Shown in pieces: positions 40,833-49,391 of a stretch of DNA of 64,000 nt. How positions within the stretch are numbered: the first letter of the stretch is position 1; every line of letters begins with the position of its first letter. A program made the position numbers and the translations under genes. This DNA is from Bacteroidales bacterium (GTDB taxonomy: Bacteria > Bacteroidota > Bacteroidia > Bacteroidales > UBA1402): the NCBI GenBank assembly GCA_017464285.1, contig JAFUDT010000004.1:62001-126000 (forward strand). Reading direction: 5' to 3'. The notes below the pieces were generated by a model that searched no databases, was not told the DNA's origin, and was given only the letters and a program-made list of their open reading frames with translations.

Positions 40833-42248
40833 ATGATCACAGAAAACGAAAGAGGGCAGGAAAAGCCTGAGGAAGGTGCAACTGCCGGCAGTGACGGAAA
40901 TGATTTCCGCCGCAGCTATGGAGGACAGGAAAGAACACGCTACGACCAGCCTTATCGTCCGCGTGGAGAAGGACGTCAGTATGATCGTCCGCGACGCAGT
41001 TTCAATACGGAAGAACGCCCCTATCACAGCGAAGGATTTCAGCGCCGCCGTCTCCAGGGACAGGAGGGAGAGGACAGAGCGGGCTATCGTCCGCGTCGCT
41101 CTTACTACAACGGCGATGACCGCTATCCCGACCGTCCGCGCCGTCAGTTTGGCGTTGACGGAGAGGCTGTTTCGGGCAATCGCTTTTATCAGAACAACCA
41201 GGGCGAACAGCGTTACGAACGCCGTCCCTACCGTTCCTTCAACCGTCAAGACGGTGAGGACAGGACGGAAATGCGTCCGCACCGCTCATATAACGGCGAG
41301 GGTAATGACCGGTCTTATGACCGTCCGCGTCGGCCCCAGGGAGGCTACAGCCGTTCTCAAGGCGGTTACAGCCGTCCCCGGCCCAATTTTGCCGAAGAGC
41401 CTCCCAAGGATTACGGCAATCGTCCCGACGGGCGTCCGCGCCGTCCGCGCATCAGGAAAAACAGCGAAGGTACCGCCTGGCTGGCCGAGAATGATTTCAA
41501 GGCCCCGAAATATGCGCCTAATCTGGATCCCACGACTCCTATCCGCCTGAACAAATTCCTGTCGAATGCCGGAATCTGCTCCCGTCGTGAGGCTGATGAA
41601 TATATCCAGGCCGGCGTGGTCAAGGTCAATGGCGAGACGGTCAGCGAACTGGGGGTCAAGGTGCTGCCTTCGGACGAGATCATGTTCCACGACCAGCCGG
41701 TCAAGATCGAACGCAAGGTCTATATCCTGCTCAACAAGCCCAAAGACTGCGTCACTACCTCCGAGGATCCGCAGGAGCGCCTGACGGTGATGGACCTGGT
41801 CAAAAATGCCTGTTACGAGCGTATCTATCCGGTGGGAAGGCTCGACCGCAACACCACGGGCGTGCTGCTGCTCACCAACGACGGTGACCTGGCTTCCAAG
41901 CTGGCTCATCCCAAATACGAGAAACGCAAAATCTACCAGGCTACGCTCGACAAGGATCTGACCGAGGAGGATATGGCCAAGATAGCGGAAGGAGTCGAAC
42001 TGGACGGTGAACATGTCGCTGTGGATGAAATCAGCTATGTCAACGAGAAGAAAAATGTCATCGGCATTGAGATCCATTCCGGGCAGAACCGTGTCGTCCG
42101 CCGTATTTTCGAACAGTTCGGGTACAAAGTCTATAAACTCGACCGTGTCTATTTCGCCGGCCTGACCAAGAAGAATCTGCCGCGCGGCAAGTGGAGACAT
42201 CTGACCGAGCGGGAAGTATCATTGCTTAAAATGGGTGTTTTTGCCTAA
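40833..42248 (+). CDS. rRNA pseudouridine synthase (RluB/RsuA family) with long Arg-rich N-terminal extension
   Basis: A 471-residue protein. Residues 1-210 are low-complexity, with many short RPRR, RPHRSYN and GGYSR units (Arg, Gly, Tyr, Ser). Then an S4 RNA-binding domain (about 232-280, [20 protein letters not shown]) and the pseudouridine synthase core with the catalytic Asp in [20 protein letters not shown] and [20 protein letters not shown] follow. It modifies uridine in 23S rRNA. Such RGG-like tails occur in Bacteroidota RluB and may bind RNA. asnS starts 7 nt after the stop. Confidence 0.9.
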   Translation: MITENERGQEKPEEGATAGSDGNDFRRSYGGQERTRYDQPYRPRGEGRQYDRPRRSFNTEERPYHSEGFQRRRLQGQEGEDRAGYRPRRSYYNGDDRYPDRPRRQFGVDGEAVSGNRFYQNNQGEQRYERRPYRSFNRQDGEDRTEMRPHRSYNGEGNDRSYDRPRRPQGGYSRSQGGYSRPRPNFAEEPPKDYGNRPDGRPRRPRIRKNSEGTAWLAENDFKAPKYAPNLDPTTPIRLNKFLSNAGICSRREADEYIQAGVVKVNGETVSELGVKVLPSDEIMFHDQPVKIERKVYILLNKPKDCVTTSEDPQERLTVMDLVKNACYERIYPVGRLDRNTTGVLLLTNDGDLASKLAHPKYEKRKIYQATLDKDLTEEDMAKIAEGVELDGEHVAVDEISYVNEKKNVIGIEIHSGQNRVVRRIFEQFGYKVYKLDRVYFAGLTKKNLPRGKWRHLTEREVSLLKMGVFA

Positions 42249-42255
42249 ACGGAAT

Positions 42256-43659
42256 ATGGAAAGAATAAAGAGAGTCAAGATAGCCGAGGTGTTGAAGAGG
42301 ACCGATTTCGGGACCTTGGTCAATGTGAAAGGCTGGGTGCGTACGCGCCGTGGCAACAAACAGGTCGGATTCATCGCCCTGAACGACGGATCGACCATCA
42401 ACAACGTGCAGATAGTGGTCGATCTGACCAAGTTCGACGAGGCCTCCCTCAAGGAGGTTACTACAGGAGCCTGCCTGAGTGTCAACGGTACGCTCACGGC
42501 CTCCCAGGGAGCCGGTCAGGCCATCGAGATCCAGGCCGCTGGAATAGAGGTGCTGGGGACCTGTGACAATACCTATCCGCTGCAGAAGAAGGGCAGTTCG
42601 ATGGAGTTCCTGCGCAGTATCGCCCACCTGCGTCCGCGCACCAACACCTTCGGGGCCGTCTTCCGTATCCGTCACCACATGGCCATGGCCATCCATACCT
42701 ATTTTCACCAGAAGGGATTCTATTATTTCCATACGCCGATTATCACCGCTTCGGACTGTGAAGGAGCCGGCCAGATGTTCCAGGTGACCACCATGAACCT
42801 TTACGACCTGAAAAAGGACGAGAAGGGATCCATCATCTACGACGGTGACTTTTTCGGCAAGCAGGCCAGCCTGACGGTCTCCGGACAGCTCGAAGGCGAA
42901 CTGGCGGCTACGGCCCTGGGGCAGATCTATACCTTCGGTCCCACTTTCCGTGCCGAAAACTCCAATACACCGCGTCACCTGGCCGAGTTCTGGATGGTCG
43001 AGCCCGAAGTGGCTTTCGCCGACCTGGACGAACTGACAGCCTTGGAAGAGGATTTCATCAAATATTGTGTACGCTGGGCGCTGGACAACTGCCGTGAGGA
43101 TCTGGAGTTCCTCAACAAGATGATTGACAACGGCCTGATCGCCCGCCTGGAAAGCGTGGTCAACACCGATTTTGTGCGGCTGCCCTATACCCAGGGCATA
43201 GAGATCCTGCAGGAGGCCGTCCGTAGGGGGCGTAAATTTGAGTTCCCCTGCAACTGGGGTGACGACCTGGCTTCGGAACACGAACGCTATCTGGTCGAAG
43301 AGCATTTCAAGAAGCCGGTCATCATGATTGACTATCCCAAGGAAATCAAGGCCTTCTACATGAAACAGAATCCGGACGGCCGCACGGTCCAGGGAACTGA
43401 CGTCTTGTTCCCGCAGATTGGCGAAATCATCGGAGGCAGTGTCCGTGAAGAGAACTATGACAAGCTGATGGCACGTATCGAGGAGTTGCACATCCCCATG
43501 AAGGACATGTGGTGGTACCTGGATACCCGCCGCTACGGAACTTGTCCTCACGCCGGTTTCGGACTGGGCTTTGAGCGTCTGCTGCTTTTCGTCACGGGCA
43601 TGTCCAATATCCGGGATGTCATTCCCTTCCCGCGGACACCGCGCAACGCGGAATTTTAA
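42256..43659 (+). CDS. asnS: Asparaginyl-tRNA synthetase
   Basis: A 467-residue class II synthetase: N-terminal OB-fold (about 15-115, [25 protein letters not shown]), motif 2 [21 protein letters not shown] and motif 3 [25 protein letters not shown] 42256 ([13 protein letters not shown]) is preferred to a GTG seven codons earlier that lies inside the preceding gene. A terminator follows at once. Confidence 0.95.
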   Translation: MERIKRVKIAEVLKRTDFGTLVNVKGWVRTRRGNKQVGFIALNDGSTINNVQIVVDLTKFDEASLKEVTTGACLSVNGTLTASQGAGQAIEIQAAGIEVLGTCDNTYPLQKKGSSMEFLRSIAHLRPRTNTFGAVFRIRHHMAMAIHTYFHQKGFYYFHTPIITASDCEGAGQMFQVTTMNLYDLKKDEKGSIIYDGDFFGKQASLTVSGQLEGELAATALGQIYTFGPTFRAENSNTPRHLAEFWMVEPEVAFADLDELTALEEDFIKYCVRWALDNCREDLEFLNKMIDNGLIARLESVVNTDFVRLPYTQGIEILQEAVRRGRKFEFPCNWGDDLASEHERYLVEEHFKKPVIMIDYPKEIKAFYMKQNPDGRTVQGTDVLFPQIGEIIGGSVREENYDKLMARIEELHIPMKDMWWYLDTRRYGTCPHAGFGLGFERLLLFVTGMSNIRDVIPFPRTPRNAEF

Positions 43660-43660
43660 A

Positions 43661-43685
43661 AAGAGGGCCTGAGTGCCCTTTTTTC
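43661..43685 (+). terminator. Rho-independent terminator after asnS
   Basis: AGGGC (43664-43668) pairs with GCCCT (43675-43679) over a 6-nt loop; the flanking A and T runs extend the stem, ending in six T. Confidence 0.75.
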
Positions 43686-43692
43686 GATAAAG

Positions 43693-44607
43693 ATGGATAC
43701 AATGAAGGTACATATTCTGGGTTGTGGATCGGCTTTGCCGACCACCCGGCATTCTCTCTCGGCCCAGGTGTTGGAACTCTCCGGCAAGCTTTTCCTCATA
43801 GACTGTGGAGAGGCTGCCCAGTTGCAGTTCCGGCGTACGCGTCTGAACTTTAACAGGATCTCGGACATCTTCATCTCCCATCTGCACGGAGACCACTGCT
43901 TCGGCCTGCCGGGGCTGATCTCCACGCTGAGCCTGCTTGGCCGCACGGCACCTCTGCGCATCCATGCCCATCCCGATTTGGAAAGACTGCTGCGGCCTCA
44001 GCTCGGCTATTTTTGCCGGGAACTGGGTTTCGAGGTCGTTTTCCAGCCCTTTTCGCCCCATTCCCACGAGTTGATATACGAAGACCGCGGCCTGAGGGTC
44101 TATTCCCTGCCGCTGATACACCGGGTGCCCTCCACGGGTTTCCTGTTCAAGGAACGCCCCGGCAGCGCGCATATTGTCAGGGAAATGACAGATTTCTATA
44201 AGATCCCTTTGCGGGAATTGCCGGCCATCAAGGCCGGTGCCGACTATGTGACGCCCGAGGGGGAGGTGATACCCCACGAGCGACTGACCCGCCCGGCAGC
44301 GCCGCCCCGCTCTTATGCCTATTGTTCTGATACGGCCTACAACGAGGCCCTGATTCCCATGATTGCCGGAGTCGACCTGCTCTACCATGAGGCCACCTTC
44401 GCCCGGAGCGAAGAGGACTGGGCGGCAACCACACAGCATTCTACCGCGGCACAAGCCGGGAAAATCGCTGCCGGGGCAGGGGCCGGCCGTTTGCTGATCG
44501 GCCATTTTTCGGCCCGCTACGAGGACGAGAACCTGCTGCTCCGCGAGGCACAGGCGGTTTTCCCGCAGACGATGCTGGCCAATGAGGGGATGACAGTGGA
44601 AATATGA
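43693..44607 (+). CDS. rnz: Ribonuclease Z
   Basis: A 304-residue metallo-beta-lactamase fold endonuclease that matures the 3' end of tRNA precursors, which suits a genome where tRNA-Val lacks encoded CCA. The zinc motif is FISHLHGDHCFGLPG, with further ligands in HEATF and LLIGHFSARY. The GSALPTTRHSLSAQVL start is typical. The ATG at 43693 or the internal ATG three codons later may be used. Confidence 0.95.
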   Translation: MDTMKVHILGCGSALPTTRHSLSAQVLELSGKLFLIDCGEAAQLQFRRTRLNFNRISDIFISHLHGDHCFGLPGLISTLSLLGRTAPLRIHAHPDLERLLRPQLGYFCRELGFEVVFQPFSPHSHELIYEDRGLRVYSLPLIHRVPSTGFLFKERPGSAHIVREMTDFYKIPLRELPAIKAGADYVTPEGEVIPHERLTRPAAPPRSYAYCSDTAYNEALIPMIAGVDLLYHEATFARSEEDWAATTQHSTAAQAGKIAAGAGAGRLLIGHFSARYEDENLLLREAQAVFPQTMLANEGMTVEI

Positions 44608-44619
44608 TATTCTTGTAGC

Positions 44620-46134
44620 ATGATGTCCGACCTTGTTTCCAGACGATTGACAAAAGTCCTTGTGACGGCCGTTTGGCTGGCTCTGTTGCCTGGAATGCTC
44701 ACGGCGCAGCATCGCTCACCCAAGCATGAATTTCGCGGAGCCTGGATCAGCACGATTCACCAGACGCGCTACGCGGGCATGTCCAAGACAGAGATGCAGG
44801 CCTACTTCAACCGCTTGCTGGATACCTTGCAGGATGCAGGAATCAATGTGGTGCTTTTCCAGGTCCGGCCGCAGTCGGATGCCTGGTACAAATCCTCCTA
44901 TGAACCCTGGAGCAGCTTTATCACCGGCAAGAGCGGCCGGAATCCGGGCTGGGACCCGCTGGCTTTCCTGGTGGAGGCCTGCCATGAACGTAACATGGAC
45001 CTTCATGCCTGGATCAACCCCTACCGGGTGCGGATGACTGTCAGGGAGGAGGACTACAAAGATGCCTTCGTGCGCAAGAACCGTCAGCTGATACTGCGCT
45101 ACGGCCGCAGTCTGTGGCTGGACCCCGGCCTGCCTGAGAGCCGCAACCACATCCTCAAGGTGGTCAGGGAAATCGTCGCCGGCTACGACATCGACGGTAT
45201 CCACCTGGATGACTATTTCTACCCCTATCCTGTTGCCGGGGAACAGTTTCCCGATGATGCCAGTTTTGCCAAATATGCCTCCGCCCAAGGCTTTGGCCGC
45301 GATGAGAGGGCGGCCTGGCGGCGCGACAATGTCAATCGGCTGGTCTTTGGCCTGCATGAGCTCATCTCGGAGCTGAAGCCCTGGGTCCGGCTGGGGATCA
45401 GCCCCTTCGGTATCCATCGCAACGAGAGGCAGGACCCGGACGGCAGCCGGACCAACGGACTGAGCAATTACGACGATCTCTACGCCGATGCCCTGCTGTG
45501 GATGAACGAGGGCTGGATAGACTACTGTGTCCCTCAGCTCTACTGGGAGATTGGCCACGACCGGGCTGATTATGCCACCTTGATCGACTGGTGGGGTCGT
45601 CACCGCGGCGAGTCGGCCCTGTACGTCGGCCAGGATGTGGACCGGACGATGAAGGCCTCGCAGCTCGGCGCCAAGCTTCAGCTGGAGAGGGAGAACGGCC
45701 ATTTCTCCGGCAACTGCTTTTTCCCGGCCTACGAGCTGGAAGCCGACAACGGTCATATCCGGCAGCAGCTCAGGGAGCTCTGGCATCGCTATCCTGCCTT
45801 GGTACCGGCCGACAAAATCGGCCTGGACAAAACCCCGGAACCCGTCTTCGCCCTGGATGTCCGTCAGGACTATGTACTGGGCGCTCACCTGACGTGGCGG
45901 CCTGTCAAGACCTCGGATGCGGCCAACAGGGCTTCCTATTACGTGATATACCGCTATTTCAAAGGCGAAGAGGAGGATATGGAAGATCCCGCCCATATCG
46001 TCGGTCTGAGCCGCGATCCCCTTTTTGTCATTCCGCCTCATCCCTATAAGGGCGAATGGGTCTATCTGGTGACGACTGTCAACCGGCTGCACCGTGAAAG
46101 CGCTCCCGAGCGTATCGTTATCCGGGTCAGGTAG
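44620..46134 (+). CDS. Glycoside hydrolase-like GHL10 protein, secreted
   Basis: A 504-residue protein with a signal peptide (VTAVWLALLPGMLTAQ). The FRGAWISTIHQTRYAGMSK start, VVLFQVRPQSDAWYKSSYEPWS, LHAWINPYRVRM, DIDGIHLDDYFYPYP and DYCVPQLYWEIGH blocks match the GHL10 (DUF187) barrel. Residues 400-504 look like a fibronectin III-type domain (FALDVRQDYVLGAHLTWRPV). GHL10 members are thought to act on glycans, some on peptidoglycan-like or divergent substrates; the substrate is unknown. It starts 12 bp after rnz. Confidence 0.87.
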   Translation: MMSDLVSRRLTKVLVTAVWLALLPGMLTAQHRSPKHEFRGAWISTIHQTRYAGMSKTEMQAYFNRLLDTLQDAGINVVLFQVRPQSDAWYKSSYEPWSSFITGKSGRNPGWDPLAFLVEACHERNMDLHAWINPYRVRMTVREEDYKDAFVRKNRQLILRYGRSLWLDPGLPESRNHILKVVREIVAGYDIDGIHLDDYFYPYPVAGEQFPDDASFAKYASAQGFGRDERAAWRRDNVNRLVFGLHELISELKPWVRLGISPFGIHRNERQDPDGSRTNGLSNYDDLYADALLWMNEGWIDYCVPQLYWEIGHDRADYATLIDWWGRHRGESALYVGQDVDRTMKASQLGAKLQLERENGHFSGNCFFPAYELEADNGHIRQQLRELWHRYPALVPADKIGLDKTPEPVFALDVRQDYVLGAHLTWRPVKTSDAANRASYYVIYRYFKGEEEDMEDPAHIVGLSRDPLFVIPPHPYKGEWVYLVTTVNRLHRESAPERIVIRVR

Positions 46135-46283
46135 AGACCCGTTTCCCCTGATCCCTGCCGGCTGCCTCCTCCCCGCTGACCCCCTCAGGAGGCCTGTGTG
46201 AAGGCTGTGCGGAAAAGATTTCCGGCGGCCTTGTTACGAAAAGCCGCCCTTACCCGTTATTATAGTGTCTGGACTGGAAAAGC

Positions 46284-46310
46284 CGGCCTGTTCCTGCGTG
46301 AAGGCCGGAA
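46284..46310. other. Hairpin upstream of the sigma-factor gene
   Basis: CCGGCCT pairs with AGGCCGG over about 12 nt between the GHL10 stop (46134) and the sigma gene (46331). There is no T-run, so it may be a weak terminator or a leader structure. The rest of this 197-bp gap shows no other signal. Confidence 0.3.
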
Positions 46311-46330
46311 AATGGTAATATGGACGAGAG

Positions 46331-46840
46331 ATGACCTATCAGGAGTTTAACCGGGAGATTGTCCCCCTTAAGGACAAGATATATCGCTGCGCATTGGCTG
46401 TGCTGGGCAACCGGATGGATGCCGAGGACATGGTGCAGGATACCTATGGGAAGCTCTGGACGATACGCGAAAAGCTCGATGCCCTGGACAATCGGGAAGC
46501 CTATGCCATGAGGATGGTGCGCAACCTTTGTCTGGATCACCTGAGAGCCGCTCGTCTTCATGAGGAAAAACTGGAAGAAGAGTTCAGTCACCGGACCGAG
46601 GAGGGGCCCGGACAGCAGGAAGAGCTGAAAGATATGGATGCCGTGGTCAGGCAAGTCATTGCCCGGCTGCCCGAGAAACCCCGCACGGTGATACACCTTC
46701 GTGATGTCGAGGGCTATGAGATGGAAGAAATTGCCGCCATTGTCGGAGACGACGTCGCCACCGTCCGGGTGACTCTTTCAAGAGCCAGAAAAACAGTGAG
46801 AGAAAAGGTAATCAATATAATGAACTATGGCATACGATAA
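46331..46840 (+). CDS. ECF-type RNA polymerase sigma-70 factor
   Basis: A 169-residue sigma factor with region 2 (CALAVLGNRMDAEDMVQDTYGKLW) and region 4 (HLRDVEGYEMEEIAAIVGDDVATVRVTLSRARKTV). No region 1 or 3, as in ECF sigma factors. The gene overlaps the next one by 14 bp, so a single transcript is likely. The following TM protein, an envelope-facing protein and DUF4252 suggest a membrane-stress-type sigma system typical of Bacteroidota. Confidence 0.92.
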   Translation: MTYQEFNREIVPLKDKIYRCALAVLGNRMDAEDMVQDTYGKLWTIREKLDALDNREAYAMRMVRNLCLDHLRAARLHEEKLEEEFSHRTEEGPGQQEELKDMDAVVRQVIARLPEKPRTVIHLRDVEGYEMEEIAAIVGDDVATVRVTLSRARKTVREKVINIMNYGIR

Positions 46841-47384
46841 CATGCAAGAACTGGAGCGACTGACCCGCCTGTATCTGGAAGCCGAGTCCACGCTGGAGGA
46901 AGAAGCCCGTCTGGGTGAGCTTCTGGCCGCCTTGCCCGACAGCAACCTCAGTGAAGAACAGCTGTCCGTCAAGACGATGCTGGGCTGTTTCGGACGTATG
47001 GCCCGGGAGAGTTCCGCCATCAGGGACGAGGAACTGCTGCCCGAGACCAAGACAGCCTCTCGCCGCCTCCCTCTGTGGCAGCAGATAGCCTCGGTGGCCG
47101 CGGTGGTTGTCCTTGGAGTCTTCATCGGCTCGACGCTGGCCCTTCGGCAGAGTGGGGCTTCGGCAGACCCTGTTCAGGCCACGCTGAATTCCGCTCCGGT
47201 CACGTCGGGTCAGGTCTACGGCTATATCAACGGCCAGCCGGTGACCGACCTGGACGAAGCCCTGCGTCAGAGCGAGGGTGCCTTGCACTCCATGGGCGTT
47301 CAGATGAACAAGTCGGCGAGCTATCTTTCCTCTTTTGACAGCCCCATGGAGAGAGTCTCCGCTGCCCTGACCAATATGAAATAA
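46827..47384 (+). CDS. Putative anti-sigma factor-like membrane protein
   Basis: A 185-residue protein: a helical cytoplasmic part (1-85, ELERLTRLYLEAESTLEEEARLGELLAAL), one membrane helix (IASVAAVVVLGVFIGSTLAL, about 87-106) and a short periplasmic tail. The layout, the overlap with the ECF sigma gene and the LYLEAESTLEEEARL block (as in anti-sigma regulators of Bacteroidota) make it the probable anti-sigma factor. No HisKA or FecR domain is present. The function is inferred from context. Confidence 0.65.
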   Translation: MAYDNMQELERLTRLYLEAESTLEEEARLGELLAALPDSNLSEEQLSVKTMLGCFGRMARESSAIRDEELLPETKTASRRLPLWQQIASVAAVVVLGVFIGSTLALRQSGASADPVQATLNSAPVTSGQVYGYINGQPVTDLDEALRQSEGALHSMGVQMNKSASYLSSFDSPMERVSAALTNMK

Positions 47385-47401
47385 TCACTAAAAAGATATC
47401 T

Positions 47402-48256
47402 ATGAGAAAAATCTACTCCCTAGTGCTGCTGTTCACAGCAGGTGCCTTGACGACGGCCGGTGCGGCTGATCTACAGGACCAGCCCCAGGCGCAGGACTTG
47501 AAAGCTGCCGAAGACCTTGTCAAGATCAGAAAGACACCCGACAAATCTGGTCTGTCCTTGTCGGTGGCCGGTTTTGAATTCGAGCTCTCTTCCCGTGAAA
47601 CGTCGGGTGAGGCTAAAGGAAAACAGCCGAGCGACTCCGGGAAATACCGGAAAAGAAGGCGCAGCTATCAGAGCAGAGTGGCTTCGATTGAACTGGGGTT
47701 CAGCCAGATGAGAGGGGCGGACTACAGTGCCTATCCGCCGGGAACACCGGAGTTTATGGACATGAATCTGGGACGCTCCATCCAGCTGGGACTGAATCTC
47801 TTCAAAGCCGGATACGGATTTGACCGCGAGGGACATGTGGGAATATCTTCGGCCCTGGGCATCTATTGGAACAATTATGTTTTCACCGACAAGACCGTCT
47901 GCATCGGTGAGGAGAACGGGAGAATCGAACCCTATACGGTCTCGGGTGATCCCAAGAAGTCCAAGATGAGAAACCTTGGACTGAGAGTGCCGCTCACGCT
48001 GGATGCCAATCTGGGAGAGCTGTTTCTTTCGCTGGGAGGCTTCGGCGAACTGGATGTCCGGAGCTACACCAAGACCACCTCTCCCAAAAAGTATGCCGAC
48101 CTGAACTATACCGATCCCCTGCAGTACGGTCTGATCGGAAGGATAGGCTATCAAGGCATCTACGTTTACGGCAATTATTTCCTGAGCAATATGTTCAAGT
48201 CCGGGAAGGGGCCGGAGGGAACCATCCTGACCATCGGCCTGGGCATCGGTCTTTAA
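47402..48256 (+). CDS. Secreted/outer-membrane beta-barrel protein in sigma cluster
   Basis: A 284-residue protein with a signal peptide (SLVLLFTAGALTTAGAA). After a charged linker (about 40-90, rich in Lys/Arg/Glu) it has alternating strands ending in GLGIGL, like an outer-membrane beta-barrel porin-like protein (VASIELGFSQMRGADYSAYP, LGRSIQLGLNLFKAGYGF, YGLIGRIGYQGIYVYGNYFLSNMF). No precise family is recognised. It lies 17 bp after the anti-sigma-like gene and 30 bp before DUF4252. Confidence 0.65.
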   Translation: MRKIYSLVLLFTAGALTTAGAADLQDQPQAQDLKAAEDLVKIRKTPDKSGLSLSVAGFEFELSSRETSGEAKGKQPSDSGKYRKRRRSYQSRVASIELGFSQMRGADYSAYPPGTPEFMDMNLGRSIQLGLNLFKAGYGFDREGHVGISSALGIYWNNYVFTDKTVCIGEENGRIEPYTVSGDPKKSKMRNLGLRVPLTLDANLGELFLSLGGFGELDVRSYTKTTSPKKYADLNYTDPLQYGLIGRIGYQGIYVYGNYFLSNMFKSGKGPEGTILTIGLGIGL

Positions 48257-48286
48257 TGAGAAGCTGAACGATAAAAACAGACAGTC

Positions 48287-48808
48287 ATGAAAAAAATAGC
48301 GTTTACCCTGCTCGTGGCGCTGCCTCTGGTGATGGCGGCCCAGCAAAAGAGTTTCATGCATTTATTTGAGCACTATTCCGGCAAGGACGGTTTTACCACT
48401 GTCGACATCACTCAGGGGATGCTCAGGATGATGCTCAGTTTTGCGGAAGATGACGAAGAACTCTCCGGTATGATCGGCAATATCAGCGGCATCCGCATCG
48501 TGGTATGCCATTTGTACGACGAGGATTTCGTGGAAGACATGAACAAAATGATCGACCGGGCCCCGTATCAGCTGATCTCCACCATCAACGAGAGTGGTCA
48601 GCAGACCAAGTTCTTCAACATCGAGAAGAACAAGAAGACCACCGAGTTCCTGATGGTCTCATACGGCCGCAGCGAGAACCTTGTGGTCAATATTACCGGC
48701 AATATCGACGTCAATAAGATATCGCGCCTGTCGCAGTTCAATATCAACGGCATGGACAAGGTCTATGTCGAGCCCGGCGACAGCGCCCGATCTAAACGAC
48801 ACCGCTAA
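48287..48808 (+). CDS. DUF4252 protein
   Basis: A 173-residue protein with a signal peptide (MKKIAFTLLVALPLVMAAQ). The block FMHLFEHYSGKDGFTTVDITQGMLRM and the C-terminal MDKVYVEPGD pattern match DUF4252, a Bacteroidota family of unknown function. It is the last gene of the sigma cluster, and its terminator follows. Confidence 0.87.
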   Translation: MKKIAFTLLVALPLVMAAQQKSFMHLFEHYSGKDGFTTVDITQGMLRMMLSFAEDDEELSGMIGNISGIRIVVCHLYDEDFVEDMNKMIDRAPYQLISTINESGQQTKFFNIEKNKKTTEFLMVSYGRSENLVVNITGNIDVNKISRLSQFNINGMDKVYVEPGDSARSKRHR

Positions 48809-48870
48809 ACCTGGCAATCTCTTCATAAAACCATTAGAATAATCAGAGTTAAGTCTTTGACTTAAAAGGG

Positions 48871-48905
48871 CCGCCCGGGAAGTGATTCCAGGGCGGTTTC
48901 TTTTT
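48871..48905 (+). terminator. Rho-independent terminator after DUF4252 gene
   Basis: CCGCCC (48871-48876) with GGAA pairs with TTCC and GGGCGG (48891-48896), followed by TTTC and five T. Its 3' half recurs at 52235-52255, at the far end of the AT-rich island. Confidence 0.85.
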
Positions 48906-48909
48906 ATCG
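48885..48909 (+). repeat. Left flanking direct repeat of the AT-rich island
   Basis: Its first 21 bp are identical to 52235-52255, then one mismatch and TCG. This copy is the 3' arm of an intact terminator. The two copies bracket about 3.3 kb. Confidence 0.85.
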
Positions 48910-48921
48910 TGGAGTGACGTC

Positions 48922-48952
48922 TTTGTAATATTACAAATTATGTTTATCTTTG
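48922..48952 (+). promoter_or_regulatory. Island promoter
   Basis: TTTG (48922-48925), 19 nt, TATCTTTG (48945-48952) is a perfect consensus. RNA would start near 48959, just before the ATG at 48967, so an ATG inside the promoter (48940) is rejected as the start. Confidence 0.75.
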
Positions 48953-48966
48953 GCAAAAAACAGGAT

Positions 48967-49375
48967 ATGGCTAAAAAAGGTTTTCACATCATTCTTTTTG
49001 TATTGGTAGTTATATCAGCGTATCCTTCTTCTTTGAATGAGAGAAGAAGATCCTCTATCAACGATACAACAAGTTATTCGACAGGCGAGATATTTGCTAC
49101 TATAAGGTGTAAAGCAATGGATGAAAACGGGGGAGTGGTGTATAATACGGATTCCTCTTATTTTCAGGGATACTTCGTTGTTACAAACAACAATGATTCT
49201 ATGCTTTCCTTTAATTTGGCTGATTTCCTTGATACAAGTATTCAAAACCAGAAAGCAGAAGGCTATTGAATCACAACGGAAAACAATTGATAGACAGCAA
49301 TCTATAATAGAGAGTCAGCAAAGGGAAATTGATCGTTTGAAACAAGTCGAAAATGAAATAACGAATCTTCGTTGA
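48967..49375 (+). pseudogene. Frameshifted secreted coiled-coil protein gene
   Basis: The frame from ATG 48967 (MAKKGFHIILFVLVVISAYP, a signal peptide) reads DTSIQNQKAEGY and stops at 49267-49269. A second frame continues in register with KAIESQRKTIDRQQSIIESQQREIDRLKQVENEITNLR (49255-49375), an unmistakable coiled coil that would follow IQNQ without a break. One base lost or gained near 49250-49262 explains both. A sequencing error or a programmed shift cannot be excluded. The protein would be a small secreted coiled-coil protein upstream of the subtilisin. Confidence 0.6.
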
Positions 49376-49391
49376 AATACATATTGTAAGG

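Noticed and set aside
48940..48966. Start of the coiled-coil gene at ATG 48940
   Set aside because: It lies inside the -33/-7 promoter (48922-48952), so transcription would start after it; 48967 is used.
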